Assembly: GCF_000154725.1 (NCBI RefSeq)
Contig: NZ_DS544873.1
Span: 2,555,397-2,619,396, forward strand
DNA from: Kordia algicida OT-1
GTDB lineage: Bacteria > Bacteroidota > Bacteroidia > Flavobacteriales > Flavobacteriaceae
DNA length: 64,000 nucleotides
Direction of reading: 5' to 3'
Within the stretch, counting starts at the first letter, position 1; every line of letters begins with the position of its first letter. Positions 35,764 through 44,934 of the stretch are shown here, piece after piece. The notes beneath the pieces were generated by a model that did no database searches, was not told where the DNA came from, and saw only the letters and a list, made by a program, of their open reading frames with translations. The position numbers and the translations under genes are program-made.

Positions 35764-35820
35764 GACTTATCTCAAAAGTTCAATTACTTAACGTACTTTT
35801 GTTTCCTATTTTAGATACAG

Positions 35821-36525
35821 ATGAAAGATTTATTTGGGAAAGCAATTTTAGACTATCAACAAGGAAATTACACCGAAGATATTGTTACGGCAACATCAAT
35901 TTCGGAAGAAGATACGTTGCCACTTCCCTATTTGTTTCGTTCGTATGAAGAAATGCCCGTTTTAGAACAAACAGCTTTACAACTAGCCAAAGGAAAAGTT
36001 CTTGATGTTGGTTGCGGCGCAGGAAGTCACAGTTTGTATTTACAAAATGACCGCAATTTAGAGGTTACCGCCATTGATGTATCAGAAGCTGCTATTGAAG
36101 CTTGTAAGCTAAGAGGAATTAAAAATACAGCTGTAGCTGATGTGTTACATTTTTCTGGAAAATTTGATACGATTCTCTTATTGATGAATGGTGCTGGCAT
36201 GTGTGGAAAGCTAAAATACATTAGCGACTTTTTGAATCACTTGAAAACATTGTTGACCGAAGATGGACAAATTTTAGTAGATTCATCTGATATTATTTAT
36301 ATGTTTGATGAAGATGAAGATGGCGGAAAATGGATTCCATCAAATTCCGATTATTACGGTGAACTCTTATACTATGTAAGTTACAAAGGCGAACACGAAG
36401 CGCCTTTTCATTGGCTTTATATTGATTACAACACATTACAAAATGCTGCACACGCTTGCGGTTTACAATGCGAATTGATTATTGAAGGAACACATTACGA
36501 TTACCTCGCAAAATTGACAACTTGA
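35821..36525 (+). CDS. Class I SAM-dependent methyltransferase
   Basis: A 234-residue Rossmann-fold methyltransferase. Motif I is VLDVGCGAGSHSLYL (near 60-74). The acidic residue after the second strand is in 'TAIDVSEAAIEAC', and motif III-like 'TILLLMNGAGMCG' follows. No extra domain suggests a substrate. It is preceded by a terminator and faces a glycosyltransferase gene on the other strand. Confidence 0.85.
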   Translation: MKDLFGKAILDYQQGNYTEDIVTATSISEEDTLPLPYLFRSYEEMPVLEQTALQLAKGKVLDVGCGAGSHSLYLQNDRNLEVTAIDVSEAAIEACKLRGIKNTAVADVLHFSGKFDTILLLMNGAGMCGKLKYISDFLNHLKTLLTEDGQILVDSSDIIYMFDEDEDGGKWIPSNSDYYGELLYYVSYKGEHEAPFHWLYIDYNTLQNAAHACGLQCELIIEGTHYDYLAKLTT

Positions 36526-36575
36526 TTTTTATAATTTGTGGATTTGAAAATGTGTTAATTCGTTTCAAACAAGAT

Positions 36576-37397
36576 TTAAGATTTGACGATTCCAAAATCT
36601 GTCCACTTTCTGTTTTCGTCTTTTGTCGTTTTTCTAATAGCAAGATTTTTATCAATCGATTCTTGATTTTTATAACCTCTCGGATGATCTAAATGTATAC
36701 AAACGGCGCTGTAGCGAATTTGTTTACTTTTTAATCCGTAGTTGAATAAACGTTCTCCGAGTTCACGATCTTGTCCGCCATATTGCATGCGTTCGTCAAA
36801 ACCATTTATCGCAACAATATCTTCTTTCCAACCAGAAGCATTATGTCCGTTCCAACTTGCATTTGTAGGTGTGATTGCATTTAAAAAGCGTGATTTCAAA
36901 CCTGCGGAAGTCAGTTTATTATTCTTAAACGATGCTTTCAAACCGTGTTTTTTCAACCATGCAACATCAAAACAATTGCCTTCATAAATATCTTCTTTTG
37001 TAATGAGTTTGGAAATATTCATTGGAAGCATAAAGTATCCTCCCGAAAGGAAAAAACCTTCTTCACGATGCTTTACATGATGTTCTACAAAATCGGCTCG
37101 CGGAATACAGTCGCCATCCGACATAATAATATACGGCGTGCTACATTTTACAATGGCTTTGTTGAGAATTTGCGATTTCTGAAAGCCATTATCTTCATGC
37201 CAAACATGCACAATTGGATAAAAGACTTCTTTGCTGATTTCTTCAATCAAATCAATGGTTTCTTGCTTTGAACCATCGTCGGCAATGACGATTTCAAACA
37301 AGCGATAAGTTTGATTGTTGTATCCGTGTAAAACTTTCGCCAACCACTCAGGAGAGTTGTACGTGCTTATAATGATGGAAGTGTCTATTGTTGTCAT
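36576..37397 (-). CDS. Glycosyltransferase family 2 with C-terminal GT7-like domain
   Basis: A 273-residue GT-A enzyme. The N-terminal 'DTSIIISTYNSPEWLAKVL' strand and the DGS of 'IADDGSKQE' bind the nucleotide sugar, and DGDCIP (near 94-99) is the metal-binding D-x-D region. The C-terminal 'NGFDERMQYGGQDRELGERL' is the GT7-like segment that closes the active site. Probably acts on a cell-surface glycan. The next gene, on the opposite strand, also encodes a GT2 enzyme. Confidence 0.9.
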   Translation of the reverse strand: MTTIDTSIIISTYNSPEWLAKVLHGYNNQTYRLFEIVIADDGSKQETIDLIEEISKEVFYPIVHVWHEDNGFQKSQILNKAIVKCSTPYIIMSDGDCIPRADFVEHHVKHREEGFFLSGGYFMLPMNISKLITKEDIYEGNCFDVAWLKKHGLKASFKNNKLTSAGLKSRFLNAITPTNASWNGHNASGWKEDIVAINGFDERMQYGGQDRELGERLFNYGLKSKQIRYSAVCIHLDHPRGYKNQESIDKNLAIRKTTKDENRKWTDFGIVKS

Positions 37398-37424
37398 ACA
37401 GACTGCAAAGATAAAGTTTTTTAG

Positions 37425-37432
37425 TAAGTTTG
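37425..37432 (+). promoter_or_regulatory. Candidate -7 element for the GT2 gene
   Basis: TAAGTTTG fits TAnnTTTG exactly and lies 15 bp before the ATG at 37448. The -33 element is not clear. Confidence 0.35.
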
Positions 37433-37447
37433 CGTTTTAAATTTATC

Positions 37448-38185
37448 ATGCCAACATTATCAGTCATTATTCCTACGTATAACGAAGCGCTGTATCTGAA
37501 AGATGCGTTGTATTCTGTGCAATTTGCGGATGAAATTATTGTGATTGATTCGCTGAGTAGCGATGAAACTGTTGCCATTGCAGAAGCGCATGGTTGCAAA
37601 GTAATTTCGAGGAAGTTTGATAATTTTTCCAATCAAAAAAATCATGCATTGCAATTTGCTACGTGCGATTGGGTGTTGTTTTTAGATGGCGATGAACGCA
37701 TTACCTATCAGCTTCAAAAAGAGATTATTACCGCAATGAATTCTGGAAAACACACGGCGTATAAATTGAATTTCCCACATTTTTACATGAATCGTTTTTT
37801 GTATTATCACAATAATGATGTGACGCGTTTGGTAGTACGTGAAAAGTGTCATTTTGAAGGAAATGTGCACGAAAAATTGATTGTAGATGGAACTGTTGGA
37901 AAGCTTAAAAATAAAGTGTTGCATTATACGTACAAAGGTTTGATGCATTACATCAGCAAGAAAGATAAATACGCGTGGTTTCAGGCAGAACGCATGTTAG
38001 AAAAAGGCAAAAAAGCGACGTATTTCCATTTGGCTTTTAAACCGATGTACCGTTTTTTCCATGAGTATATTGTAAAACGCGGTTTTATGGATGGCGTTCC
38101 AGGTTTGGCTGTTGCTGGTATTAACGCGTATGGCGTTTTTTCGCGTTACGTAAAATTGATCTTACTTAAAAAAGGAATCAAATAA
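37448..38185 (+). CDS. Glycosyltransferase family 2 (LPS core, WaaE/KdtX-like)
   Basis: The ATG at 37448 gives 245 residues; a longer frame would start at TTG inside the promoter. 'SVIIPTYNEALYLKDAL' starts the GT-A fold, and 'VLFLDGDERIT' (near 80-90) carries the metal-binding acidic pair. The middle 'FEGNVHEKLIVDG' and C-terminal 'GFMDGVPGLAVAG' are typical of LPS inner-core glucosyltransferases of this group. The gene at 39976 is a clear paralogue. Donor sugar unknown. Confidence 0.9.
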   Translation: MPTLSVIIPTYNEALYLKDALYSVQFADEIIVIDSLSSDETVAIAEAHGCKVISRKFDNFSNQKNHALQFATCDWVLFLDGDERITYQLQKEIITAMNSGKHTAYKLNFPHFYMNRFLYYHNNDVTRLVVREKCHFEGNVHEKLIVDGTVGKLKNKVLHYTYKGLMHYISKKDKYAWFQAERMLEKGKKATYFHLAFKPMYRFFHEYIVKRGFMDGVPGLAVAGINAYGVFSRYVKLILLKKGIK

Positions 38186-38323
38186 AATAGACACAGTCAT
38201 TTTCGTACTATTCGTCTACAAAATCCCTTTCATTTATCTAAAAAAAAAGAGTTGAGCAACGATTTGTCGTAGTTTTGAGTAGTGTATTTTTCGAAAATAC
38301 ATTACCCCTTTTTTATTACTACC

Positions 38324-38351
38324 AAAAGAGTTCTTCCCTAAGAACTCTTTT
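38324..38351. terminator. Bidirectional terminator
   Basis: AAAAGAGTTCTT (38324-38335) pairs perfectly with AAGAACTCTTTT (38340-38351) around CCCT. A second, weaker hairpin lies at 38283-38301. Both sit between converging genes. Confidence 0.85.
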
Positions 38352-38371
38352 GTCTTGAATTTGAAAAAATA

Positions 38372-39097
38372 TTACTTTTTTGGCAAAAACAACGTCATTT
38401 TATCAATCGTAACAGCATCCAAATGTCCCATTTTATCTTCGTTTTTTGTGATGAGGTGTAAATGTATGTTAGCATCGTGATGTGTAAAAATTCCTTTGTG
38501 TTCGGTAGAAAAGAAACCGATAATTTCTACTTCTTCATTTTCAAGTTGATAGTTTACTTGTCCTTGATGTGCTTCTGTTGGCGAGCTAACTTTTGTACCT
38601 TTCGGTAGATTTTGAATGTGAATCGTTGCCGTTTTGAGTGTTCCTGCAAGTTTGAACGCAAACGGACGCTTAAAAGTTTTCGTTTTTTCATCGACGAAAG
38701 CTTCAATATCTTTGACCGTTTTGATGTTTGATGGCAATTCAATTTGAGTCCATTCAGTGACGTTTGCATACACGAAAAAAGGTGCTGTTACTTTGAAATC
38801 CTTTTCAACAATCATGGTAGTATCAGAAGTTACTTTAGACACATAACTGTTACCATTATTAATTAAAAGTTCGCCCGAAAGATAACTCACAGGTCCAATT
38901 CCGTACAATCCGTTTTTATCAGCAATCGTATCTAAATTGATCTTTCCTTGTAACTCGCCTTTCCACATCACATTTTTCATCGCGCTAACGATTTTTACAT
39001 CTTTATATATGGTCGCTGTTTTTTCTTTTGATGAGGAATTACAACCGATAACACAACTAATAACTAAAACTCCTAAAATATTTTTGAATATGTTCAT
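38372..39097 (-). CDS. Acetolactate decarboxylase-like lipoprotein
   Basis: A 241-residue protein. The N-terminal lipoprotein signal ends at VIGC (Cys19). The rest matches the alpha-acetolactate decarboxylase fold: 'GLYGIGPVSYLSGELLI' (near 63-79) parallels the family's glycine-rich start, and the zinc ligands appear as His212, His214 and His225 in the H-x-H ... GH pattern. Classical BudA makes acetoin in the cytoplasm, so an exported, membrane-anchored copy is unusual. Its start overlaps the stop of the polysaccharide deacetylase gene by 4 bp, so the two are co-translated. Confidence 0.75.
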   Translation of the reverse strand: MNIFKNILGVLVISCVIGCNSSSKEKTATIYKDVKIVSAMKNVMWKGELQGKINLDTIADKNGLYGIGPVSYLSGELLINNGNSYVSKVTSDTTMIVEKDFKVTAPFFVYANVTEWTQIELPSNIKTVKDIEAFVDEKTKTFKRPFAFKLAGTLKTATIHIQNLPKGTKVSSPTEAHQGQVNYQLENEEVEIIGFFSTEHKGIFTHHDANIHLHLITKNEDKMGHLDAVTIDKMTLFLPKK

Positions 39098-39843
39098 CTG
39101 TTATTTCTTAAACTTTTCGTGTTAGAAAAAAACGATTTCCCACGACGCAATTTAGATTTAAATTTCTTTAAAGAATCTTCTCCTTTGATGTCCAATCGTT
39201 GCACTTCATAATTATTCTTAAAAGGATATTTATTCACTCGATTTCCAATACGCAATCCAAAAGCAACTTTGTGTTTATGGAGTGTTTCAAAAAATGTTTG
39301 TTGCGCCGGATTTTTCCGAGGATATTTTCCATACGGATACGCCAACACATTACTTACATTCAATTGATTTTCAACAATAAATGCTTTACATTTTTCAAAA
39401 TCTTCGTTGATTGTTGCTTCTGAAAGTTCATCGTATTTTTTATGTGAGAACGAATGCAAACCAAGTTCGATTGTGGCTTCATCCATACTTTTCAGTTGGT
39501 CAACTGACATGAGTTTTATCTTGCCTGTATTCCATTCATCAACACCATCAACATATTGAAACGGAATGTAAAAACAAGCTTTCAAACCATATTTTTGCAA
39601 TAACGGATACGCCAATTCTAATTGATTTACATACACATCATCAAACGTAATGATGACCGCTTTTTCAGGAAAATCTGAGGGAGATTTCATTTGTTGCAAG
39701 TCACCAAAATGCAAACTTGTATAGCCGTTTTCTTTTAAATAACGGAATTGCGCTTCTAAATTTTCTGTAGCAATCGTCAATCCGATACTTTCAGAAACTT
39801 TAGTCGTAACGGCGTGATACATTAAAATGGGAAGTTTTGGCAT
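39094..39843 (-). CDS. Polysaccharide deacetylase (NodB-like) family protein
   Basis: A 249-residue protein of the NodB homology family. 'PILMYHAVT' starts the fold. 'VIITFDDVYVNQLELAYPLL' holds the first catalytic motif, TFDD, near residues 65-68. 'LGLHSFSHKKYDEL' holds the metal-binding H-S-x-x-H, and 'VLAYPYGKY' is motif 3. There is no signal peptide, so it may be cytoplasmic or leaderless. It probably removes N-acetyl groups from a surface sugar. It overlaps the following lipoprotein gene by 4 bp. Confidence 0.9.
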   Translation of the reverse strand: MPKLPILMYHAVTTKVSESIGLTIATENLEAQFRYLKENGYTSLHFGDLQQMKSPSDFPEKAVIITFDDVYVNQLELAYPLLQKYGLKACFYIPFQYVDGVDEWNTGKIKLMSVDQLKSMDEATIELGLHSFSHKKYDELSEATINEDFEKCKAFIVENQLNVSNVLAYPYGKYPRKNPAQQTFFETLHKHKVAFGLRIGNRVNKYPFKNNYEVQRLDIKGEDSLKKFKSKLRRGKSFFSNTKSLRNNR

Positions 39844-39902
39844 GACTTGTTTATTGAATGCTTCAAAAATAACAATCTTTTATTGAAATTATTCTTAAAT
39901 CC

Positions 39903-39930
39903 TTTATTCATCCTAAAATCATTACTTTTG
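39903..39930 (+). promoter_or_regulatory. Candidate Bacteroidota promoter
   Basis: TACTTTTG at 39923-39930 fits the -7 TAnnTTTG. TTTA at 39903-39906, 16 bp before it, is a near match for the -33 TTTG. It precedes the GT2 gene at 39976 by 46 bp. Confidence 0.4.
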
Positions 39931-39975
39931 TCGCAACAACAGACTTTTCAAAGTAAAAAGTAGCTTCATTTTTAT

Positions 39976-40731
39976 ATGAATACCAAAATTAGTGCTTTAG
40001 CGATTACGTATAACGAAGAAGATAATATTGAAAAATATATTGCGCAACTTTCCTTTGCGGACGAAATTATTATTGTAGATTCGTTTAGTACGGACAACAC
40101 TGTCGAACTTGCCAAAAAGCACAATGTTACACTGCTTCAACGAAAATTTGACGATTTTTCTTCGCAGAAAAATTTTGCCATCGATCAAGCATCACACGAT
40201 TGGATTACTTTTTTTGATTTGGATGAAGAAGTACCAAAAGCGTTGGCAGATGAAATTATAGCCACTGTAAATTCCTCTACTTCTGAAAAAGCATATCATG
40301 TAAAACGTGATTTCCACTTTATGGGAAAACGAATGAAATACAGTGGATTTCAAACAGATATTTCCGTACGATTGTTTCACAAAAAATACTGTCGTTACAA
40401 CGGAAAACCTGTACATGAAACTATTGAAACTACCGAAAAGATTGGAAAACTTCAACATGCAGTTGCACATCAAACGTATAAAAGTTTTGACAATTACAAC
40501 GAAAAATTGAGTCAGTATAGTCGTTTGCAAGCAGCAGCATTGTACAAAAAAAATGTACGTCCAAATGCGTATCATTTCTTTTTTCGTCCGTGGTATCGTT
40601 TTGTACATCAATACTTTTTACGTTTGGGAATTTTAGACGGAAAAGAAGGTTTTATTTTATGTTATGTCCATGCATTTTCAGTATTTAAACGCTATTTACA
40701 ATTGTGGACAATGTACCGAAAAATAGATTAG
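39976..40731 (+). CDS. Glycosyltransferase family 2 (paralogue of 37448-38185)
   Basis: A 251-residue GT-A enzyme. 'ISALAITYNEEDNIEKYI' begins the fold, 'ADEIIIVDSFSTDNTVELA' is the nucleotide-binding region and 'WITFFDLDEEVP' holds the acidic metal pair. Its middle and end match the paralogue at 37448, including 'GKPVHETIETTEKIGKL' and 'GILDGKEGF'. Probably LPS or lipooligosaccharide core assembly. The GT4 gene follows 3 bp downstream, so they form an operon. Confidence 0.92.
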   Translation: MNTKISALAITYNEEDNIEKYIAQLSFADEIIIVDSFSTDNTVELAKKHNVTLLQRKFDDFSSQKNFAIDQASHDWITFFDLDEEVPKALADEIIATVNSSTSEKAYHVKRDFHFMGKRMKYSGFQTDISVRLFHKKYCRYNGKPVHETIETTEKIGKLQHAVAHQTYKSFDNYNEKLSQYSRLQAAALYKKNVRPNAYHFFFRPWYRFVHQYFLRLGILDGKEGFILCYVHAFSVFKRYLQLWTMYRKID

Positions 40732-40734
40732 TAG

Positions 40735-41808
40735 ATGAAGAACGTTTTTTTAGAATCACACAATATTAAAAATTTACATTTTGGCTTTGGGCAATTCAAT
40801 TATCATTTGATAAAAGGATTGTATCAGGCAGAAATTGACGATTTTAAAATGACGCTTCACGCGAAAAACCTCAGCAAATTAAAAGACGAATTTGGAAATT
40901 ATTTTGATTATAAAAAGTATCAATCTTTTCGTCGCTATCCGCTATTGCGCATTCGTAAAAAGTACGATTTGTGGCATTCACTGAACCAAAATATTAAGAT
41001 TGAACCTTATCATAACATCCCGTATTTGTTGACAGTTCACGATGTAAATTTTATAGAAGAAGAATCAAGCGACATGGATCATGAACGCAATGTTCGTTTT
41101 CGTGAAAAACTAGAAAGAAGTCACGCTATCACGTATATTTCAAACTTTGCCAAAGCTTCAACACACAAGTATTTTGACGTGCCAAACGTTCCTGAATACG
41201 TGATTTACAACGGAAATCCAATTCGTGAAGTGACGCTTCCTGAAAATCATCAGCCGAAACAGATTTCAAAAAAACCATATTTGTTTAGTATTGGCGAATT
41301 TACACCACGGAAAAACTTTCACACGTTAGTGGAAATGTTAGCTTTATTGCCTGACTTTAATTTAATTCTTTCGGGAAATAACAATACAGCTTATGCCGAT
41401 GGAAAACTCGCAGCAACCATTCAAAAACACAACTTACAAGATCGTGTCATCATTACAGGAAAAATTGGCGATTTAGACAAACAGTATTATCTGCAAAATT
41501 GCGCTGCTTTTGTATTTCCATCCTTACGAGAAGGTTTTGGAATTCCACCAATTGAAGCCATGCGTTTTGGAAAACCCGTATTTTTATCACACAATACTTC
41601 ATTACCAGAAATTGGTGGCGAACATGCTTTTTTTTGGGAACATTATGATCCAAAATATATGGCGCAAGTTGTAGAGAACGGAATGCACACATTTGAAACC
41701 AACCGAGAAACTTACGAAAACGCATACATCAAACGTGCACAAAGCTTTGATTGGAATGCAACTGCCAAACAATATGAAGACGTGTATCGTAGGTTGCTTG
41801 GGTTTTAA
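40735..41808 (+). CDS. Glycosyltransferase family 4 (GT-B)
   Basis: A 357-residue GT-B enzyme. The C-terminal half has 'FSIGEFTPRKNFHTLVEML' and the E-x7-E donor motif within 'LREGFGIPPIEAMRFGKPVFLS' (near 263-284), which binds the nucleotide diphosphate. The N-terminal half is less conserved. It probably extends the glycan begun by the GT2 encoded 3 bp upstream. Donor and linkage unknown. Confidence 0.92.
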   Translation: MKNVFLESHNIKNLHFGFGQFNYHLIKGLYQAEIDDFKMTLHAKNLSKLKDEFGNYFDYKKYQSFRRYPLLRIRKKYDLWHSLNQNIKIEPYHNIPYLLTVHDVNFIEEESSDMDHERNVRFREKLERSHAITYISNFAKASTHKYFDVPNVPEYVIYNGNPIREVTLPENHQPKQISKKPYLFSIGEFTPRKNFHTLVEMLALLPDFNLILSGNNNTAYADGKLAATIQKHNLQDRVIITGKIGDLDKQYYLQNCAAFVFPSLREGFGIPPIEAMRFGKPVFLSHNTSLPEIGGEHAFFWEHYDPKYMAQVVENGMHTFETNRETYENAYIKRAQSFDWNATAKQYEDVYRRLLGF

Positions 41809-41994
41809 GTTCATTTTTTAAGATTTAAAAAACAACTTTATCATAGCAAACTTCTTCTATTTTAGACCAATAACGCTCATTCTTTTACGCTGAGTTTTTA
41901 TAAAACGTCACTATTAACAGTTTTTTTTCAGGATTGAAACAAGTTTATTTGCTTCCATATTAATGAATTCGAAACACCCTAAAACATCACTAAA

Positions 41995-42381
41995 ATGGAA
42001 AACTTAATTGCAATTAAAAACAACTACAATTCTTTAGACAAATTATATCTTTTTTTAGAATCGGAATCAGATTTTGAATGCACAAAAGAGTATGATATTT
42101 GGGAACAACGAACAGATGCAAAAGGACAATTAGCAGAATGTATTCTTATAAAGAAAAGCGGAATGCATGCTATTAAATTATTTTTTGTGAATGATAATAC
42201 AGTAAAAATCAATCACATCATTCCAAATAAAATGTTGCATGCGTATTTTGGAAAAAGTGTAAAAGCGCGAAGAAATATCATTGAAATCGTTGCTGGTTTT
42301 ATCAAACAAGCGTTGCTAAAAGGATCGCAAGAGAAAGCATTTAAAGAATTGGAAAACGTAATTCAGAAAGCAGCTGCGTGA
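41995..42381 (+). CDS. Hypothetical protein
   Basis: A 128-residue soluble protein without signal peptide or TM. It has an alpha/beta look: strands around 'AECILIKKSGMHAIKLFFVND' and a C-terminal helical, basic half including 'KARRNIIEIVAGFIKQALL'. I do not recognise a family. The isolated position between glycosyltransferase genes, with its own 186-bp upstream gap, gives no functional clue. Confidence 0.6.
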   Translation: MENLIAIKNNYNSLDKLYLFLESESDFECTKEYDIWEQRTDAKGQLAECILIKKSGMHAIKLFFVNDNTVKINHIIPNKMLHAYFGKSVKARRNIIEIVAGFIKQALLKGSQEKAFKELENVIQKAAA

Positions 42382-42397
42382 TTATTGAAAGCTTTCA

Positions 42398-43348
42398 TTA
42401 CAACTCAAAAATATGTTTTACCCAATTTTCAATTTTATATTTAGCAAGAATGGCCTCATCGATGTTTTTATACAGTGAAGTCACGAAATCTGCCGGAATT
42501 TCAATAGTATGTTCATCAACCACCAAAATGTTTTGCGGATCGTAAAAATCATAATTCACAATATCTTTATTTGTAGTGATGAGCTTTTTGTGATGTCCCA
42601 AAGCTTCAAAGATTCGGAAAGACAAACCAACTTGTTCGGTTCGTTGAATTTCCACAATAATCTTGGCTTTTTGTATCAATTCAGAAACTTCTTGAATCGA
42701 TTTTTGCGTTGTAATAATCTCCACGTATTCCGCAGGCATGTCGCTTCCGTTATACACCTGAATATTATATGACCAATTTTTCTCTTTGAGGTATTTTGCT
42801 AAATTTTCAATCAGTGGAAAGCGGTAATCATTCGTAGAAATATTAAAAAATTGATAGTCCAATTCGGCATGATTGCTTTCTTCAAAAATATAATTCGTCA
42901 AAAATGATAAGTTATATTTAGAAACATCTAAACGATCGTAACTATAGACTTTATCAAACATCGGAATAATGTCTACCTTTCGCGGAAAACGACGTGTACT
43001 ATCGTAATAATACGCAATAATTTTTTGTGTTTTGCTTTTGATGAATTTCAGCAAATCATCCGACAACATATCAGGACGAATGATAAAAATTTCATCTTGT
43101 TTGCCGAGTTTCGTCAGTGATACCTTGATACGATCGGTTACAAACGTCTTTTTCAAATTCTTTCCTAAAAACAATTTCGAAAAAAAATTTCGTGCTTTAT
43201 GAAGTGTATTTTTATATTGAAATGCAGGTTTATCCAAATATAAAATCTGTGCATCAACGTGTGCATATTGTTGCAAAGCCTTTTGAATATGCGCGGTATA
43301 TCCAAACGCAAAAGGTGCAATAATGAGTATTTTCTTGGAAGGTTTCAA
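42398..43348 (-). CDS. Glycosyltransferase-like protein (CgeB/GT-B type)
   Basis: A 316-residue GT-B-like protein. 'KKILIIAPFAFGYTAHIQKAL' starts an N-terminal Rossmann fold. 'EQVGLSFRIFEALGHHKKLITTN' (near 235-257) is the C-terminal donor-site region of the CgeB-like group, with the conserved 'R-x-FE-x-LG'. It is shorter than usual GT4 enzymes. It is followed by a methyltransferase gene 6 bp upstream on the same strand, suggesting one operon that decorates a surface sugar. Confidence 0.75.
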   Translation of the reverse strand: MKPSKKILIIAPFAFGYTAHIQKALQQYAHVDAQILYLDKPAFQYKNTLHKARNFFSKLFLGKNLKKTFVTDRIKVSLTKLGKQDEIFIIRPDMLSDDLLKFIKSKTQKIIAYYYDSTRRFPRKVDIIPMFDKVYSYDRLDVSKYNLSFLTNYIFEESNHAELDYQFFNISTNDYRFPLIENLAKYLKEKNWSYNIQVYNGSDMPAEYVEIITTQKSIQEVSELIQKAKIIVEIQRTEQVGLSFRIFEALGHHKKLITTNKDIVNYDFYDPQNILVVDEHTIEIPADFVTSLYKNIDEAILAKYKIENWVKHIFEL

Positions 43349-43354
43349 TTGAAA

Positions 43355-43951
43355 TTACACTATAATTCCCAATCCGTTGCAGTGTGGATAGTTATATACA
43401 TGCTTTCCTGTAGCCTTCGCAATATCAATCACGGCGCGACGCACTTCTGGGAAACTCTCCGTGTCGTGAAAAATAGTACATTCGCTATGTTGTGCCGCCC
43501 ACAATCCGCATTCGTAGGTTTCTTTGTAATTATGAACAATATCTACATGCGAGAAGTTATATTGTTTCGTGTCTTTCTTTATCCAATCGCGGTAATCCGA
43601 CCTTATTAATTCAATATTTTCATACTCAGCCAAAGACGCTTTTGTCTTTTCATAATGATCGCCTTTATGATCGGTATGTTCGTCTCCGATGAAAATATCA
43701 ATTCCTTTTACTTCTTTAAAAAAGTTAGAAAAAACAACCGCAGAATAGCCGAATTCCACACCAAACTCAATACAAGAATCACGACCAATGTCAAAACGCT
43801 CCAAAATATCTTCGATAATCAATTCCAAACCTGCCCAAGCCGTTACCATTTCCTTGATTTTTTCTGGCTTTGACTTTTTGATAGGTTCGTAGGTTTCTAT
43901 CGGTAATCTTTTGTGTAAAAGGTATTTTTTAAATTTTGAACGAATTCCCAT
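43355..43951 (-). CDS. Class I SAM-dependent methyltransferase
   Basis: A 198-residue protein. 'CIEFGVEFGYSAVVFSNFF' (near 63-81) is a motif I variant (E-F-G-V-x-x-G-x-S), as in macrocin/TylF-like or Methyltransf_24 enzymes. 'VKGIDIFIGDEHTD' supplies the acidic ribose-binding residue. 'SHVDIVHNYKETYEC' is the likely metal/catalytic strand. Probably O-methylates a sugar. It lies 6 bp upstream of the CgeB-like gene in an operon. Confidence 0.8.
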   Translation of the reverse strand: MGIRSKFKKYLLHKRLPIETYEPIKKSKPEKIKEMVTAWAGLELIIEDILERFDIGRDSCIEFGVEFGYSAVVFSNFFKEVKGIDIFIGDEHTDHKGDHYEKTKASLAEYENIELIRSDYRDWIKKDTKQYNFSHVDIVHNYKETYECGLWAAQHSECTIFHDTESFPEVRRAVIDIAKATGKHVYNYPHCNGLGIIV

Positions 43952-44001
43952 AATTACGATTTGTGTTTTGGCAAAAGTATAAAATTCAATAGAAAATTAT
44001 G

Positions 44002-44009
44002 TAATTTTG
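44002..44009 (+). promoter_or_regulatory. Candidate -7 element for the GT2/TsaC operon
   Basis: TAATTTTG fits TAnnTTTG exactly and lies 16 bp before the ATG. No -33 at normal spacing was found. Confidence 0.35.
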
Positions 44010-44025
44010 CGCAACAACTACGTTT

Positions 44026-44934
44026 ATGAAGGATATTTCTATTGTTATCATCAATTACAACACGGCAAAGTACACACTAGAATGTGTGGAATCTGTCATT
44101 AAATTTACAGACAAATCACTGTCGTATGAAATTGTAGTTGTGGACAATAATTCCAACCCTGAAGATGTTTCACATTTGGAAAAAAACTTTCCAACGCACG
44201 AGCATGTTTTACTTCACAAAAGCGTGATTAACACTGGTTTTGGAGGCGGAAATATGTTTGGTGCGCAATTTACCAATGGGAAATATATTTTATTCCTAAA
44301 CAATGACGCCATGTTGCTCAACGATTGTTTGTCTATTTTGCATTTGCACATGGAAAACAATCCGAAAGTTGGTGTAACGACTGCGCAAAATTTTGATGAA
44401 CATCACCAACATGTTATTTCGTTCGATCACGACAAAGGCATTCGAAAATTACTCTTAGGACGTAGTTTTCTTGAGAAAAATTGGAGCAAGCAATTTCCAA
44501 AACGAAAAAAGGAATACACCGAACCCGTTTCTGTTAATTTTGTCAACGGCGCTTTTATGTTTTTTAGACGTGAAGCTTTTGAAAAAGTGGGCGGATTTGA
44601 CACAAATATCTTTCTCTATTTTGAAGAAATGGACATTTGTTTTCGCTTACGCAAAGAAGGTTACACAAGTGTATTAGTGCCCGAAGCAAAAATATTGCAT
44701 TATCAAGGTGTGAGTACAGGCGTTTCCAAAGCGATCAGCAAAGAAGGAATGATTTCGCATTTATATGTCATTAAGAAAAACTATTCCTATGCAAAATATT
44801 TGTTCATCAGAAGCTACTATTGTTTGAGTTTTCTCATCAAACCCAAAAAATGGTTTATGCTTTCATTGGTGTGGAAAGGTGCGCATTTGTCAGAATCATT
44901 GAAACAAAAACAGCAAATTCGATTTGAATCATGA
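44026..44934 (+). CDS. Glycosyltransferase family 2 (rhamnosyltransferase-like)
   Basis: A 302-residue GT-A enzyme. 'ISIVIINYNTAKYTLECVES' and 'EIVVVDNNSNPED' form the nucleotide site. 'NTGFGGGNMFGAQ' and 'YILFLNNDAMLL' (with the metal-binding Asp) are typical of the rhamnosyltransferase-like group. 'VGGFDTNIFLYFEEMDICFRL' holds the ED catalytic base. A basic C-terminus with one hydrophobic stretch may attach it to the membrane. Its stop overlaps the TsaC start by 4 bp. Confidence 0.92.
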   Translation: MKDISIVIINYNTAKYTLECVESVIKFTDKSLSYEIVVVDNNSNPEDVSHLEKNFPTHEHVLLHKSVINTGFGGGNMFGAQFTNGKYILFLNNDAMLLNDCLSILHLHMENNPKVGVTTAQNFDEHHQHVISFDHDKGIRKLLLGRSFLEKNWSKQFPKRKKEYTEPVSVNFVNGAFMFFRREAFEKVGGFDTNIFLYFEEMDICFRLRKEGYTSVLVPEAKILHYQGVSTGVSKAISKEGMISHLYVIKKNYSYAKYLFIRSYYCLSFLIKPKKWFMLSLVWKGAHLSESLKQKQQIRFES

